Origin: Candidatus Bipolaricaulota bacterium
GTDB taxonomy: Bacteria > Bipolaricaulota > Bipolaricaulia > RBG-16-55-9
Assembly (NCBI GenBank): GCA_027021605.1
Contig: JALUUA010000018.1
Location: 1 to 19,554 of the forward strand
Length of the DNA stretch: 19,554 nt
Reading direction: 5' to 3'
Part shown: positions 1 through 7,913 of the stretch, one piece after another
Numbering within the stretch: position 1 is the first letter of the stretch
Layout of the letters: every line of letters begins with the position of its first letter
Translations under genes and position numbers: made by a program
The notes under the pieces: model-generated
Databases searched by the model: none
What the model saw: only the letters and a program-made list of their open reading frames with translations
Told to the model about the DNA's origin: nothing

Positions 1-6
1 TCCATT

Positions 7-606
7 CTATTCCGGCGAAAAACGTCGATCCAGCTCGTTGTGCACGATGGGGATGCAGTGATCCGCGTGCAGCACCCGGGGCCCCAAGCTCAGTTTGGGG
101 TACTCCTGTAGCAGGGTTTCCTCCTCGGGCGTGAAGTTGCGGTGGTCGCTCAGGACGAAGGCGTTCCTAGCGGCAAGATCCGCCTCCCGGATGTCCTCCC
201 CCCCTTCGTCGAGCACGTAGAGCGAAAAACCCCTCGATCTCAGCTCTTGGAGGACTTCTCCCAATCCCCATCGGGCCACGGCGACCCCGGGGGTGCTCTG
301 CGCGCGCCCCTCCTGCAGGGCTTGCAGGGCGTGTTTGATGAGCGCGCCGGTGCTCCGCTCGTCGGGGTTTAGGCGCTTGAGGCGGGCGCCCACAAAGCGG
401 ACCACGACCTCGTCGCGCAGCACCAAGAAGACCTCGACGTCCTTCCGAAGGCCGTGGGAGAGGCAGAAGGCCGCCGTGACACACCGGGCGAGGACGTCCA
501 GGCGACCGGCGCTCCCGGGGAGGTCGTTCAGGGTGAAATCGGGCGTGGTGGGCTGGGTGTGCCCCACGATCACGAAGGCGCGCCGGGTTTCCTCGCCCAT
601 GCCCAT
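7..606 (-). CDS. trmY: tRNA (pseudouridine(54)-N1)-methyltransferase, TrmY family
   Basis: A protein of 199 aa resembling the TrmY/DUF358 SPOUT-fold methyltransferases, which use SAM to methylate N1 of pseudouridine 54 in the T-loop of archaeal tRNAs. Visible family hallmarks are FTLNDLPG (24-31) followed by GRLDVLARC, an SHGLRKDVEV stretch (50-59), LSDHRNFTPEEE (152-163) and the C-terminal LGPRVLHADHCI then HNELDRR. The open frame runs far upstream inside trkH, but homology begins at this ATG. GGGGGTGA lies just upstream, and the next ATG at 600 is an alternative start. It begins 5 nt after the trkH stop, so it is the third gene of the trkA-trkH transcript. The family is mainly archaeal with scattered bacterial members, so exact substrate in this host is inferred. 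Confidence 0.85.
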   Translation of the reverse strand: MGMGEETRRAFVIVGHTQPTTPDFTLNDLPGSAGRLDVLARCVTAAFCLSHGLRKDVEVFLVLRDEVVVRFVGARLKRLNPDERSTGALIKHALQALQEGRAQSTPGVAVARWGLGEVLQELRSRGFSLYVLDEGGEDIREADLAARNAFVLSDHRNFTPEEETLLQEYPKLSLGPRVLHADHCIPIVHNELDRRFSPE

Positions 607-611
607 GGGGA

Positions 612-2093
612 TCACCCCCGCCAGTAGTCCCGGGTGAGCAGCACGAGCACGGGGAAGATCTCCAGCCGACCGATCCACATGAGGAACATCAGCAGCAGCT
701 TCGACGTCTCGGGCAGCGGGGCGTAGGAGGCCATCGGGCCCACGATCCCGAAGCCCGGCCCCACGTTCCCCAGCGCGGCCGCCACGGCGCTTACGGCGTC
801 CAAGACGGGCACCTCCATCCCGACCCGCTCCAGGTCGAGCAGGAACACGATCGACCCCAGGGCGAAGAGCGTCACGTATAAAATGGCAAACGCCGTGACC
901 CCCCGCAGCGCCTCCTCGTCGATGACCCGCGATCCCAGGCGAATGGGGATCACGGCCTGGGGGTGGAGCACCCGGCGCACCTCGCGGATCAGGACCTTGA
1001 AGATGAGCAGGGTCCGCACCAGCTTGATCGACCCCCCCGTGCTCCCGGCGCTCCCCCCGAGGAACATCAGCGCCAGCAGCAGGAGCTTGGCGGGGGAGTC
1101 CCAGCGGTCGAAGTCGGCGCTGGCGTAGCCCGTGGTCGTCATGATGCTCGCCACCTGAAACGCGCTGTGGCGCAGCGCGGCCTCGACGCTGCCGTAGATT
1201 CCCCGAAGGTCGAGGAAGAGCAGCCCCGTGATGAGCGCGAAGACGGCCAAATAGAAGCGAAACTCCTCGTCGCGCCACAGCGTCCCGACGCCGCGAAGGG
1301 GCCTGCGAAGCGCGCGGTAGAGCAGGGCGAAGTTCGTCCCCCCCAGCAGGATGAAGAGCACGACGAGCCATTGGGCCGCGACCGGGAAGGAGGCGAGGCT
1401 GTCCGCCCGGGTCCCGAAGCCCCCCGTCGAGAGGGTGGTGAACGTGTGGGCCAGCGCCTCAAAGGGCGCCAGCCCCACCAGCATCAAAAGGAGCAGCTCC
1501 GCGGCGCTCAAGCCCACGTAGACCTTCCAGAGCGCCCGGGCCGTCTCCCGGATGCGGGGGGTGAGCCGCTCGACCTCCAGGCCGGGGACCTCGGCCTCCA
1601 TGAGCGGGCGGCCGCCGACGGCCAGCTTGGGGAGGATCGCGATCGCCAGCACGATGATCCCCATCCCGCCGAGCCACTGGGAGAGAGCCCGCCACAGCAG
1701 CAACGAGCGGGGCTGGCCCTCGATGTCGAGCAGCACCGTGGCCCCCGTGGTGGTAAAGCCCGACATCGACTCGAAGAAGGCGTCGACCGGCCCCAGCGCG
1801 CCCAGGAGGAGATAGGGCAGGCTCCCCAACGCGGCCAGGAGCAACCAGCTCAGGCTCACCACCAAAAACGCCTCGCGGACCCGCACCTCCTCCGCCTCGC
1901 GGGTGAGCCACCGCAGCACGAGCCCGAGCGCGGAGGTGATCGCCAGCGTGAGGATCCAGGGCCACCCCGGCTCCCCGTACACCAGCGCGGCAACGAGGGG
2001 GATGAGAAACGCCAAGCCGAGCCACTGCAGCACCAGGGCCAGGAGGTGAAAGGCCGAGCGGAGGTGGACGGCCAGGCTCGGACGTCGGCTCAT
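612..2093 (-). CDS. trkH: Trk/Ktr K+ uptake system, membrane subunit TrkH
   Basis: Pore-forming subunit of a low-affinity K+ transporter (493 aa, normal for TrkH), an integral membrane protein with many hydrophobic helices. The four pore-loop repeats of the Trk/Ktr superfamily are recognisable, with the filter glycine in each: TTTGAT (114-119), STGGFG (222-227), TTTGYA (319-324) and GNVGPG (442-447). The GGSAGSTGGSIK segment (346-357) is also characteristic. Its ATG overlaps the trkA TGA in an ATGA arrangement, so translation is probably coupled and TrkA and TrkH are made together. In known systems TrkH is gated by a cytosolic TrkA ring binding NAD(H) or adenine nucleotides. K+ import fits the window's other osmoadaptation genes (inositol-phosphate solute synthesis). 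Confidence 0.96.
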   Translation of the reverse strand: MSRRPSLAVHLRSAFHLLALVLQWLGLAFLIPLVAALVYGEPGWPWILTLAITSALGLVLRWLTREAEEVRVREAFLVVSLSWLLLAALGSLPYLLLGALGPVDAFFESMSGFTTTGATVLLDIEGQPRSLLLWRALSQWLGGMGIIVLAIAILPKLAVGGRPLMEAEVPGLEVERLTPRIRETARALWKVYVGLSAAELLLLMLVGLAPFEALAHTFTTLSTGGFGTRADSLASFPVAAQWLVVLFILLGGTNFALLYRALRRPLRGVGTLWRDEEFRFYLAVFALITGLLFLDLRGIYGSVEAALRHSAFQVASIMTTTGYASADFDRWDSPAKLLLLALMFLGGSAGSTGGSIKLVRTLLIFKVLIREVRRVLHPQAVIPIRLGSRVIDEEALRGVTAFAILYVTLFALGSIVFLLDLERVGMEVPVLDAVSAVAAALGNVGPGFGIVGPMASYAPLPETSKLLLMFLMWIGRLEIFPVLVLLTRDYWRG

Positions 2094-3400
2094 AGGCGCT
2101 TCTCGACCTCGGGGACGGCGTCCTTGCGGGCGAAGACGATCACGCGGTCCCCCGGCCGAAGGGCGTCGGAGCCCCGGGGGATCAGCACCTCCCGGCCGCG
2201 GACGACCGCGCCGATCGTGGCCCCTTGGGGGAAGTTCGCGTCCTTGAGGGGCACGCCCACCAAGGGGCTCTCCTCGGAGACGGTGACCTCGATCACCTCC
2301 GCGCGGTCCCCTTCTAAAATGGACATCCCCGCGATGCGGCTCTTGGTGAACCGCAGGATCTCCTCGGCGACGACCTTGCGGGCGCTCACGGCCACGTCCA
2401 CGCCCACCCGCTCGAAGGCGCGGATGTAGTTGGGGTCGGAGACCCCCACGATCACGCGCGGGACCCCCAAGCTCTTGAGCAGCAGCGCGCAGAGGAGGTT
2501 CGTCTCATCCCGGCGCAGGACGCTCACGCCCACGTCCGCCTCGCCGATCCGTTCCCGCTCGAGGAAGTCGAGGTCGGTGGCGTCGCTTTGGAAGACCTGG
2601 GTGTGGGGGAGCTGCTCGGCGAGCCAGCGGCTCCGCTGGGGGTCGGACTCGATGAGCTTGGGGTGAAGCCCGCGGCGCTCGAGGGTGAGCGCGAGGCGAT
2701 ACCCGATCCGCCCGCCGCCCAGGATGACGACGCTTTGGGCCTGGGCGGCCCCGCTGGCCCGGCGGTTGAGCTGCGCGATCGCCTCGGGGGTCCCGATGCT
2801 CACGATGAGGTCCCCCGGCCGGATGCGATCCTCCCCCGTGGGGATGCGGACGGTCCCGTCCCGGATGATGCTGACGATGCGCGAGCCCTCGGGGAGGTCG
2901 AGGGCTTTGAGGGGGCGCCCCACCAGGGGGGAGTCGGCGTCCACGGAGAGCTCGGCCATGAGGATGCGCCCCTCGGCGAAGGTGTGGACCTCGCGGGCGG
3001 CCGGGACCCCGATCAGCTCCGCGATCGTCTCCGAGGTGAGCAGCTCGCTGCAGACCATGAAGTCGACCCCGAGACGGCCGCTCTCCCAGGTCTCGATGTA
3101 CTCCGGGTCGTGGACCCGGGCGATGGTGAACTTGGCCCCCTGCTGCTTGCTGGCGGCGCAGGCGACGATGTTGACCTCGTCGACGTCCGTGCAGGCGATC
3201 ACCAGGTCCGCCCGGCCCGCCTCGGCCTGCTCGAGCATCTTGAGGCTGGCTCCGTTGCCGTGGAGGGCGAGCACGTCGTAGTGGCGCAGGAGCTCCAGCC
3301 GCTGCGGCGAGCGCTCGATGACGACCACGTCGTGGTCGTGTTGCAGCTCCTGGGCGATGCTGCGGCCCACCTGTCCGGCCCCGATGATCAGCACCCTCAT
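2090..3400 (-). CDS. trkA: Trk K+ uptake system, regulatory subunit TrkA
   Basis: Cytosolic nucleotide-binding gate for TrkH, 436 aa. It is the full-length double-RCK form: Rossmann GAGQVG at 7-12, first TrkA_C domain around 140-210, second Rossmann GGGRIG at 228-233 with acidic E251/D253 at the end of beta-2, and second TrkA_C domain around 360-436. The frame is open further upstream, but MRVLIIGAGQ is the natural start, with a GGGGGGAT Shine-Dalgarno 5-6 nt before it and a consensus promoter whose predicted start site is about 19 nt upstream of the ATG. First gene of the trkA-trkH-trmY operon. Confidence 0.96.
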   Translation of the reverse strand: MRVLIIGAGQVGRSIAQELQHDHDVVVIERSPQRLELLRHYDVLALHGNGASLKMLEQAEAGRADLVIACTDVDEVNIVACAASKQQGAKFTIARVHDPEYIETWESGRLGVDFMVCSELLTSETIAELIGVPAAREVHTFAEGRILMAELSVDADSPLVGRPLKALDLPEGSRIVSIIRDGTVRIPTGEDRIRPGDLIVSIGTPEAIAQLNRRASGAAQAQSVVILGGGRIGYRLALTLERRGLHPKLIESDPQRSRWLAEQLPHTQVFQSDATDLDFLERERIGEADVGVSVLRRDETNLLCALLLKSLGVPRVIVGVSDPNYIRAFERVGVDVAVSARKVVAEEILRFTKSRIAGMSILEGDRAEVIEVTVSEESPLVGVPLKDANFPQGATIGAVVRGREVLIPRGSDALRPGDRVIVFARKDAVPEVEKRL

Positions 3401-3425
3401 GAAGATCCCCCCGCGGGAACGCGAT

Positions 3426-3454
3426 ATTGTAGATCCCGCAAGCGGGGGCGTCAA
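3426..3454 (-). promoter_or_regulatory. sigma70 promoter of trkA-trkH-trmY
   Basis: On the minus strand, TTGACG (3449-3454), a 17-nt spacer, then TACAAT (3426-3431). Predicted transcription start near 3419 gives a leader of about 19 nt ahead of trkA. Confidence 0.8.
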
Positions 3455-3466
3455 AATGGGAACGGC

Positions 3467-3541
3467 TTAGAAGCGGTACGTCCCTTTGCTGCGGCGGGCC
3501 ACGCGCAAGAGGAGGACGAACCGTTCGCGAACCGGCTCACT
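3467..3541 (-). pseudogene. possible C-terminal scrap of a RelE/ParE-like toxin
   Basis: Directly after and slightly overlapping the stop of the RHH gene, a different minus-strand frame reads a short tail, RERFVLLLRVARRSKGTYRF, then TAA (3467-3469). A hydrophobic beta strand followed by LRVA, basic residues and a terminal Y-R resembles the last strand of RelE/ParE toxins, the usual partners of RHH antitoxins. No start codon or N-terminal part is present. The match is short and could be chance in GC-rich DNA. Confidence 0.3.
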
Positions 3542-3815
3542 TGCCCGCTTCGCGCTTCCGTAAAGTCTTCGTCTTGTCGCGGACAGGGCGAAGATCAGCC
3601 TCGACTTCCTCCCAGGGCCTTCCCCCCTTGGCCCTCCACTCGGCGCGCGCTTCCTCCACCAGCGGGACCCACTCCGCGTCCTCCTGGCGCTCCAGCCACT
3701 CCCGCACGGCTTCGGCCACCAGGTGGCTGGCGGGACGGTGGCGGCGGGCCGCCTCCACCTTAAGCGCGGTATAGAGTTCCTCGTCGTGAAAGACGACGGT
3801 CATGCGCCGGGCCAT
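3537..3815 (-). CDS. ribbon-helix-helix (RHH) antitoxin-like protein
   Basis: 92 aa. The N-terminus (MARRMTVVFHDEELYTALK, then a second helix 31-43) fits a beta strand plus two helices of the RHH/Arc-MetJ fold, which dimerises to bind operator DNA. The C-terminal half is charged and Trp-containing (60-92), like a toxin-binding antitoxin tail. I chose the ATG at 3815 rather than the longer open frame because AAAGGAGC lies 7 nt upstream and a good promoter precedes it. No intact toxin gene follows, only a possible scrap (3467-3541). It may now be a solitary autoregulator. Its promoter is back-to-back with that of pyrF, so it could also affect pyrF. Confidence 0.75.
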   Translation of the reverse strand: MARRMTVVFHDEELYTALKVEAARRHRPASHLVAEAVREWLERQEDAEWVPLVEEARAEWRAKGGRPWEEVEADLRPVRDKTKTLRKREAGK

Positions 3816-3867
3816 GCCGCTTGCTCCTTTCGTGCACGCTCTTGTATGCCAAGGCGCCTCTGCGCAC

Positions 3868-3896
3868 AGTATGGCCTCGGTCGGGCGCAGTGTCAA
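3868..3896 (-). promoter_or_regulatory. sigma70 promoter of the RHH gene
   Basis: Minus-strand TTGACA (3891-3896), 17-nt spacer, CATACT (3868-3873). Its -35 box sits 12 nt from the -35 box of the divergent pyrF promoter, so a repressor bound here could affect both. Confidence 0.7.
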
Positions 3897-3908
3897 CCGC
3901 GCTCCCCA

Positions 3909-3937
3909 TTGACGCTCCCCCAGTAACGCGCTACGAT
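3909..3937 (+). promoter_or_regulatory. sigma70 promoter of pyrF
   Basis: TTGACG (3909-3914), 17-nt spacer, TACGAT (3932-3937). It is followed by the AGGAGG Shine-Dalgarno at 3946-3951 and the GTG start at 3958, giving a very short leader. Confidence 0.7.
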
Positions 3938-3957
3938 TCCCCGTCAGGAGGGATCGC

Positions 3958-4800
3958 GTGAGGTCATTTCGCAAGCGGCTTGGGGAAGCAGCCCGCAGGA
4001 ACGAAAGCTGGCTCTGCGTGGGGCTCGACCCCGACCCCGCAAAGCTGCCCGAGCCGCTTCGCTCCCTGCCCCCCCTAGAAGCCGTCGAGCGCTTCCTCCG
4101 GGAGATCGTCGAGGCCACCCGGGACCTCGTGTGCGCCTACAAGCCGAACAGCGCCTTTTACGAGGCGCTGGGGCCCGAGGGGTTCTCCCTGCTCCGGCGA
4201 CTCATACGCGGGATCGTTCCCGAGGAGATCCCCGTCATCTTAGACGCCAAGCGGGGGGATATCGCCTCGACGGCCCGCAAGTACGCCGAGGCCGCCTTCG
4301 AAGGGCTGGGGGCCGACGCCGTCACCGTCAACCCCTTTCTGGGCTTTGACGCCGTGGAGCCCTTCTTGCGCTACGAGGGGAGGGGGGTCTTTCTCCTGTG
4401 CCGCACCTCGAACCCGGGGGCGCGCGACGTCCAGGATCTTCCCTGCGGGGGGAAGCCCCTGTATCAGTACATCGCGGAGCGGGCGGTCGAGTGGCGAACC
4501 CGCCACCCGGAGGGAGGGGAGCTGGGGCTGGTCGTCGGCGCGACGTACCCCGAGGAGGTAGCAAGGGTACGGGAGATCGTGGAGGATGAGATGCTTTTAC
4601 TCGTGCCCGGGGTAGGGGCACAAGGGGGCGATCTGGAGAAGGCCGTCCGGGCCGCGGCCAACTCTCGGGGCGAGAACGCCCTTGTGGTAGCCGCCCGAAG
4701 CGTGCTCTACGCTTCCCCCCAAGACGACTTCGCCGAGGCCGCGCGCCGGGAGGCCGAGCGGCTGCGACTTGCCCTCCAAAGCGCCCTGGGGGCAGAATAA
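3958..4800 (+). CDS. pyrF: orotidine 5'-phosphate decarboxylase (subfamily 2)
   Basis: Catalyses OMP to UMP plus CO2, the last step of de novo pyrimidine synthesis, in the cytosol. 280 aa, the length of the longer type-2 PyrF family (type 1 is near 230-240). The TIM-barrel landmarks are visible: GLDPD (22-26), YKPNSAFYE (61-69), the catalytic DAKRGD (96-101, with K98 the proton donor), VNPFLGFDAVEPFL (124-137) and the phosphate-binding VPGVGAQGGD (216-225). It starts with GTG, supported by AGGAGG 6 nt upstream. First of a cluster with the metalloprotease gene (27-nt gap) and cdd, so the transcript carries two pyrimidine genes. Confidence 0.96.
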   Translation: MRSFRKRLGEAARRNESWLCVGLDPDPAKLPEPLRSLPPLEAVERFLREIVEATRDLVCAYKPNSAFYEALGPEGFSLLRRLIRGIVPEEIPVILDAKRGDIASTARKYAEAAFEGLGADAVTVNPFLGFDAVEPFLRYEGRGVFLLCRTSNPGARDVQDLPCGGKPLYQYIAERAVEWRTRHPEGGELGLVVGATYPEEVARVREIVEDEMLLLVPGVGAQGGDLEKAVRAAANSRGENALVVAARSVLYASPQDDFAEAARREAERLRLALQSALGAE

Positions 4801-4827
4801 TCCCTCCCGCAAAAGGGGTGAGGCGGC

Positions 4828-6042
4828 ATGAGCGCACCGCTTCTTGGGAGACGAGGGTTCCGGCTCGCCGAAGTCGCCCGCACCCTGGCCCCGGCTGCCC
4901 TCCTTCTGATTCCTCTTGTGGGGTCGGTTGCGGGGAAGGGGTTTACGCCGTACGTCCCGTCATGGGCTCCGGATCAACCCGCTCCCTTGGTCGGGGCGCT
5001 GCGCTGGAGCGCCGCGCCCGGGTCCCTCGTCGAGGACGGGGTGCGCGGGCTGGGAGGGGGACTGGAGTACGCCATCTCCCCCGATTTCTGCGAGCACATC
5101 CTCCCCCGGGTCCGGGACGAGGGCGCTACCTGTGAGGACGTTCTGGGAGCGGTTCACCGGGCGTTCTCCCGCTGGGCCGCGGTCAACGAGAACCTCGCCT
5201 TCGTGGACGTCTCCGATCGGATCGAGGCGGCCCTCCCCGAAGAGGACCCCATACGCTGGGACTGGGTTCCCATAGGCCCCCCGGGTCCTTGGGAGCTGTT
5301 CGGCGCGGAGATCGACATCCTCACCGAGGAAATTCACAGCCCGAACCTGGAGGAACGCCAAAAGGTCGGAGCCATCACTATCCTCCGCTACTCCCCGGAA
5401 GACCCCCAAGGAACCCACGGCCCACGCTGGCCGGGCTCTACGATCCTGAGCGTGGATATCGCAGTCAATCGCCGAGAGGACATTCAATGGTGCCTTTCTC
5501 ATCGAACTCTAGCGCTTAACCGCGAATGCACCCATCTCGAGTCCGTCCTGCTCCATGAGATCGGCCACGCGCTGGGGCTGGGCCATCCTCGCGAGAAGAG
5601 CAACTACGACACAGACGAAAACCCGAAGAACCCTATCCCCATCGACTGCACGGACCCGTACCGGGGGCTACGGCTGTCGTCCGCGGTGGACGAGCGGGCC
5701 ACCATGTGGCCCTATGTTTCAACAGGCCGGACCCGTACCCTCACCAACGACGACATCGGTGGGCTGCGCTTCCTCTACCCGGAGTGTGGACAATTTGACC
5801 CTTATACCGACTTCGATGGAGATGCCTTGGAGGCCGCGCTTCCATCCCCAACCGCAGCTGACCCAGGGGCTCAGCAGTCGCCATCGCAGTCCCTCCCAAA
5901 GGGACCAACGACGTCGGACGAAGCGGAGCGATCTCGGGACGCATTGGACTTCACGTGGGTGTTGCTGCCCTTGGGTATTTGGGGATTTTATTGGACGATG
6001 ATCGGGGTGACGAGATGGCTCTCCCGGACGCGACGCTTTTAG
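4828..6042 (+). CDS. matrixin-like zinc metalloprotease, exported and membrane-anchored
   Basis: 404 aa. An N-terminal signal-like hydrophobic segment (about 17-36) is followed by a metzincin catalytic domain with the extended zinc motif HEIGHALGLGH (243-253; ligands H243, H247, H253, base E244). The likely Met-turn is ATMWP (M293), and LTNDDIGGLRFLYP (305-318) is the typical end of a matrixin domain. The zinc-site-to-Met-turn stretch of 40 residues is long and includes C274. Several other cysteines (C88, C102, C222, C234, C320) suggest disulfides and extracytoplasmic folding. A low-complexity Ser/Pro/Thr linker (338-372) leads to a C-terminal membrane helix (about 375-397) and a basic tail, so the enzyme is probably tethered outside the membrane. 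AAGGGGTGAGG precedes the ATG. The substrate is unknown. It is flanked by pyrimidine genes and its 3' end overlaps cdd by 28 nt. Confidence 0.85.
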   Translation: MSAPLLGRRGFRLAEVARTLAPAALLLIPLVGSVAGKGFTPYVPSWAPDQPAPLVGALRWSAAPGSLVEDGVRGLGGGLEYAISPDFCEHILPRVRDEGATCEDVLGAVHRAFSRWAAVNENLAFVDVSDRIEAALPEEDPIRWDWVPIGPPGPWELFGAEIDILTEEIHSPNLEERQKVGAITILRYSPEDPQGTHGPRWPGSTILSVDIAVNRREDIQWCLSHRTLALNRECTHLESVLLHEIGHALGLGHPREKSNYDTDENPKNPIPIDCTDPYRGLRLSSAVDERATMWPYVSTGRTRTLTNDDIGGLRFLYPECGQFDPYTDFDGDALEAALPSPTAADPGAQQSPSQSLPKGPTTSDEAERSRDALDFTWVLLPLGIWGFYWTMIGVTRWLSRTRRF

Positions 6043-6416
6043 AAGAGGCTTTACAAGCCCGCCGTCGGAGCTACTGCCCCTACTCGCGCTTTGCCGTCGG
6101 TGCCGCTTTGCTGACCACCTCCGGGCAGGTGTACACGGGCACCAACGTGGAAAACGCCTCGTACGGGCTCTCGATGTGCGCAGAGCGCGTGGCCCTCTTT
6201 CGCGCCGTGGCCGAGGGGGAGCGCTCGTTCTCAAAGATCGTCGTCGTGGGCGGGCCTGCCGACCAGGAGCCGCAGGCGCTCTGCCCGCCCTGCGGGGCGT
6301 GCCGCCAGGCGCTCTTCGAGTTCGCCCCCGACCTCGAGGTGCTCCTGGGGACCGCCCGGGGGATCGAAAGGCGCTTCCCGCTGCGGGATCTGCTCCCGGA
6401 GCCCTTTGAGCTGTAA
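6015..6416 (+). CDS. cdd: cytidine deaminase
   Basis: Zinc enzyme of pyrimidine salvage converting cytidine/deoxycytidine to uridine/deoxyuridine. 133 aa, the size of homotetrameric CDAs. Zinc ligands and catalytic acid are present: CAE (C55, E57) and PCGAC (C93, C96), along with the substrate loop NVENASYG (44-51). A longer in-frame start exists at 5955, but the ATG at 6015 matches the family N-terminus and has GGGGTGA 4 nt upstream. The gene begins inside the last 28 nt of the metalloprotease gene, so translation is likely coupled. Confidence 0.95.
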   Translation: MALPDATLLEEALQARRRSYCPYSRFAVGAALLTTSGQVYTGTNVENASYGLSMCAERVALFRAVAEGERSFSKIVVVGGPADQEPQALCPPCGACRQALFEFAPDLEVLLGTARGIERRFPLRDLLPEPFEL

Positions 6417-6481
6417 GCGTTAAGCGGGGAGCGGCAAGCGCCCGCGGCCCTCACCCCCAAGCTCTGTGCTTCGAGCCCCGT

Positions 6482-6511
6482 TTGCAGGGGATCTTTCCCG
6501 TGTGCTAGCAT
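6482..6511 (+). promoter_or_regulatory. candidate promoter of the aminotransferase gene
   Basis: TTGCAG (6482-6487), 18-nt spacer, TAGCAT (6506-6511), leaving a leader of about 75 nt. It is weaker than the other promoters in this window. The rest of the 6417-6590 gap shows no gene. Confidence 0.4.
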
Positions 6512-6590
6512 ACGCACGTCCTCTTGCGCCCCGAGGGCGTACATCTGCGTCTGGAACCCGAAGAAGACTTCAGAGAAAGGGGAAATCGCG

Positions 6591-7913
6591 ATGCAGCAGT
6601 CGACGGCAGAGGCGGGAAAGGCGGAGTGGGGGCAGGCGGGCCCCCAATCCCAGGAGCTTCTCAAGCGCAAGGAGCGGGTGGTCGCCCCGGCGTGTACCTC
6701 GCTGGCGCCCTTTATGATCGCGGAGAGCCGCGGCACCGTGGTCCGCGACGTCGACGGGAATGAGTATTTGGACTTCACGGGCGGCTGGGGCTGCCTCATC
6801 GTAGGCCATACCCACCCCCGGGTCGTGGAAGCGATTCGCTCCCAAAGCGAAAAGTACGTGCACACGGACTTCAGCGTCATCCCCTACGAGCCCTACGTTG
6901 CGCTGGCGGAGCGGCTGGTGCGGTACGCCCCCGGAGAGCGCCCCAAGCGGGTGGCGTTCTTCAACTCCGGGGCCGAAGCCGTAGAAAACGCCGTAAAGAT
7001 CGCGCGCTTTCACACCAAGCGGCGGGCGGTGGTCGTCTTCGAGGGGGCCTTCCACGGGCGGACGCTCCTCACCATGACCATGACCCACAAGGCGTCCCCC
7101 TATAAGGCCCACTTCGGGCCCTTCGCGCCCGACGTCTACCGGGTGCCCTTCCCGAACCCCTACCGCAACCCGATGAGCTTCTCCCGGTGGGAGGCGCACT
7201 TGAAGAGCCTGGTGGACCCCGAGGAGGTCGCGGCCGTGGTGGTCGAGCCCATCCAGGGGGAGGGCGGCTTCGTCGTCCCCACCCGGGAGTTCCTCCCCAA
7301 GCTGCGGGAGTTCTGCACGGAGCACGGGATCGTGCTCGTGGCCGACGAGGTCCAGACGGGGGTGGGGCGGACGGGGACCTTCTTCGCCTCCGAGCAGTTC
7401 GGGATCGAGCCCGACTTGATCTGCATGGGCAAATCCCTCGCCTCGGGGCTTCCCTTAAGCGGGGTCCTGGGCGCGGCGGAGGTGGTGGACTCCGTCCCGG
7501 ACAGCGCGATTGGCGGGACGTACGTGGGCAACCCCGTGGCCTGCGCGGCGGGGTTGGCCGTCCTGGACGTCCTCGAGGGCGAAAAGCTCCTGGAGCGCGC
7601 CCGAGAGCTGGGGGAGAAGCTCGAGGCCCGCTTCCGGGAGTTTCAGCAAAAGTTCGTACTGATAGGCGACGTGCGGGGCTTGGGGGCGATGCGGGCCCTG
7701 GAGCTGGTCAAGGACCGGGAGACGAAGGAGCCTGCCTCCGAGGAGACGGCCCGGATCATCGAGGGCGCGCTCCGGCGCGGGGTCATCCTGGCCAAGGCGG
7801 GCCTGTACGGGAACGTCCTGCGGATGCTCCTCCCCCTGGTGATCGCGGACGAGGAGCTCGAGCGGGGCCTCAACGCCCTCCGGGAGGCCCTCGAAGAGGT
7901 CTCCTCCGGCTAG
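6591..7913 (+). CDS. class-III PLP aminotransferase, GABA aminotransferase-like
   Basis: 440 aa cytosolic fold-type I aminotransferase. PLP-site features: NSGAEAVENA phosphate loop (125-134), FEGAFHGRT (150-158), VEPIQGEGG (218-226), ADEVQTGVGRTG (251-262, with D252 contacting the pyridine N) and the Schiff-base lysine K281 in MGKSLASGLPLSG. The overall pattern is that of GabT-type 4-aminobutyrate/omega-amino-acid:2-oxoglutarate aminotransferases. Related enzymes use ornithine, acetylornithine or lysine, so the substrate is not certain. AAAGGGG lies 8 nt before the ATG. It appears monocistronic. Its TAG overlaps the stop codon of the convergent MFS gene. Confidence 0.88.
   Translation: MQQSTAEAGKAEWGQAGPQSQELLKRKERVVAPACTSLAPFMIAESRGTVVRDVDGNEYLDFTGGWGCLIVGHTHPRVVEAIRSQSEKYVHTDFSVIPYEPYVALAERLVRYAPGERPKRVAFFNSGAEAVENAVKIARFHTKRRAVVVFEGAFHGRTLLTMTMTHKASPYKAHFGPFAPDVYRVPFPNPYRNPMSFSRWEAHLKSLVDPEEVAAVVVEPIQGEGGFVVPTREFLPKLREFCTEHGIVLVADEVQTGVGRTGTFFASEQFGIEPDLICMGKSLASGLPLSGVLGAAEVVDSVPDSAIGGTYVGNPVACAAGLAVLDVLEGEKLLERARELGEKLEARFREFQQKFVLIGDVRGLGAMRALELVKDRETKEPASEETARIIEGALRRGVILAKAGLYGNVLRMLLPLVIADEELERGLNALREALEEVSSG

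Noticed and set aside
607..1371. Upstream extension of the trmY frame to position 1371
   Set aside because: The extra residues lie in an alternate frame of trkH and are low-complexity; TrmY likeness starts at the ATG at 606.
963..2429. Long plus-strand open frame (488 codons) opposite trkH/trkA
   Set aside because: Gln/Arg/Pro-rich with no recognisable domain; antisense shadow of trkH and trkA in GC-rich DNA.
2588..3763. 391-codon plus-strand frame
   Set aside because: Antisense shadow of trkA with Asp/Gly/Leu-biased composition and no motif.
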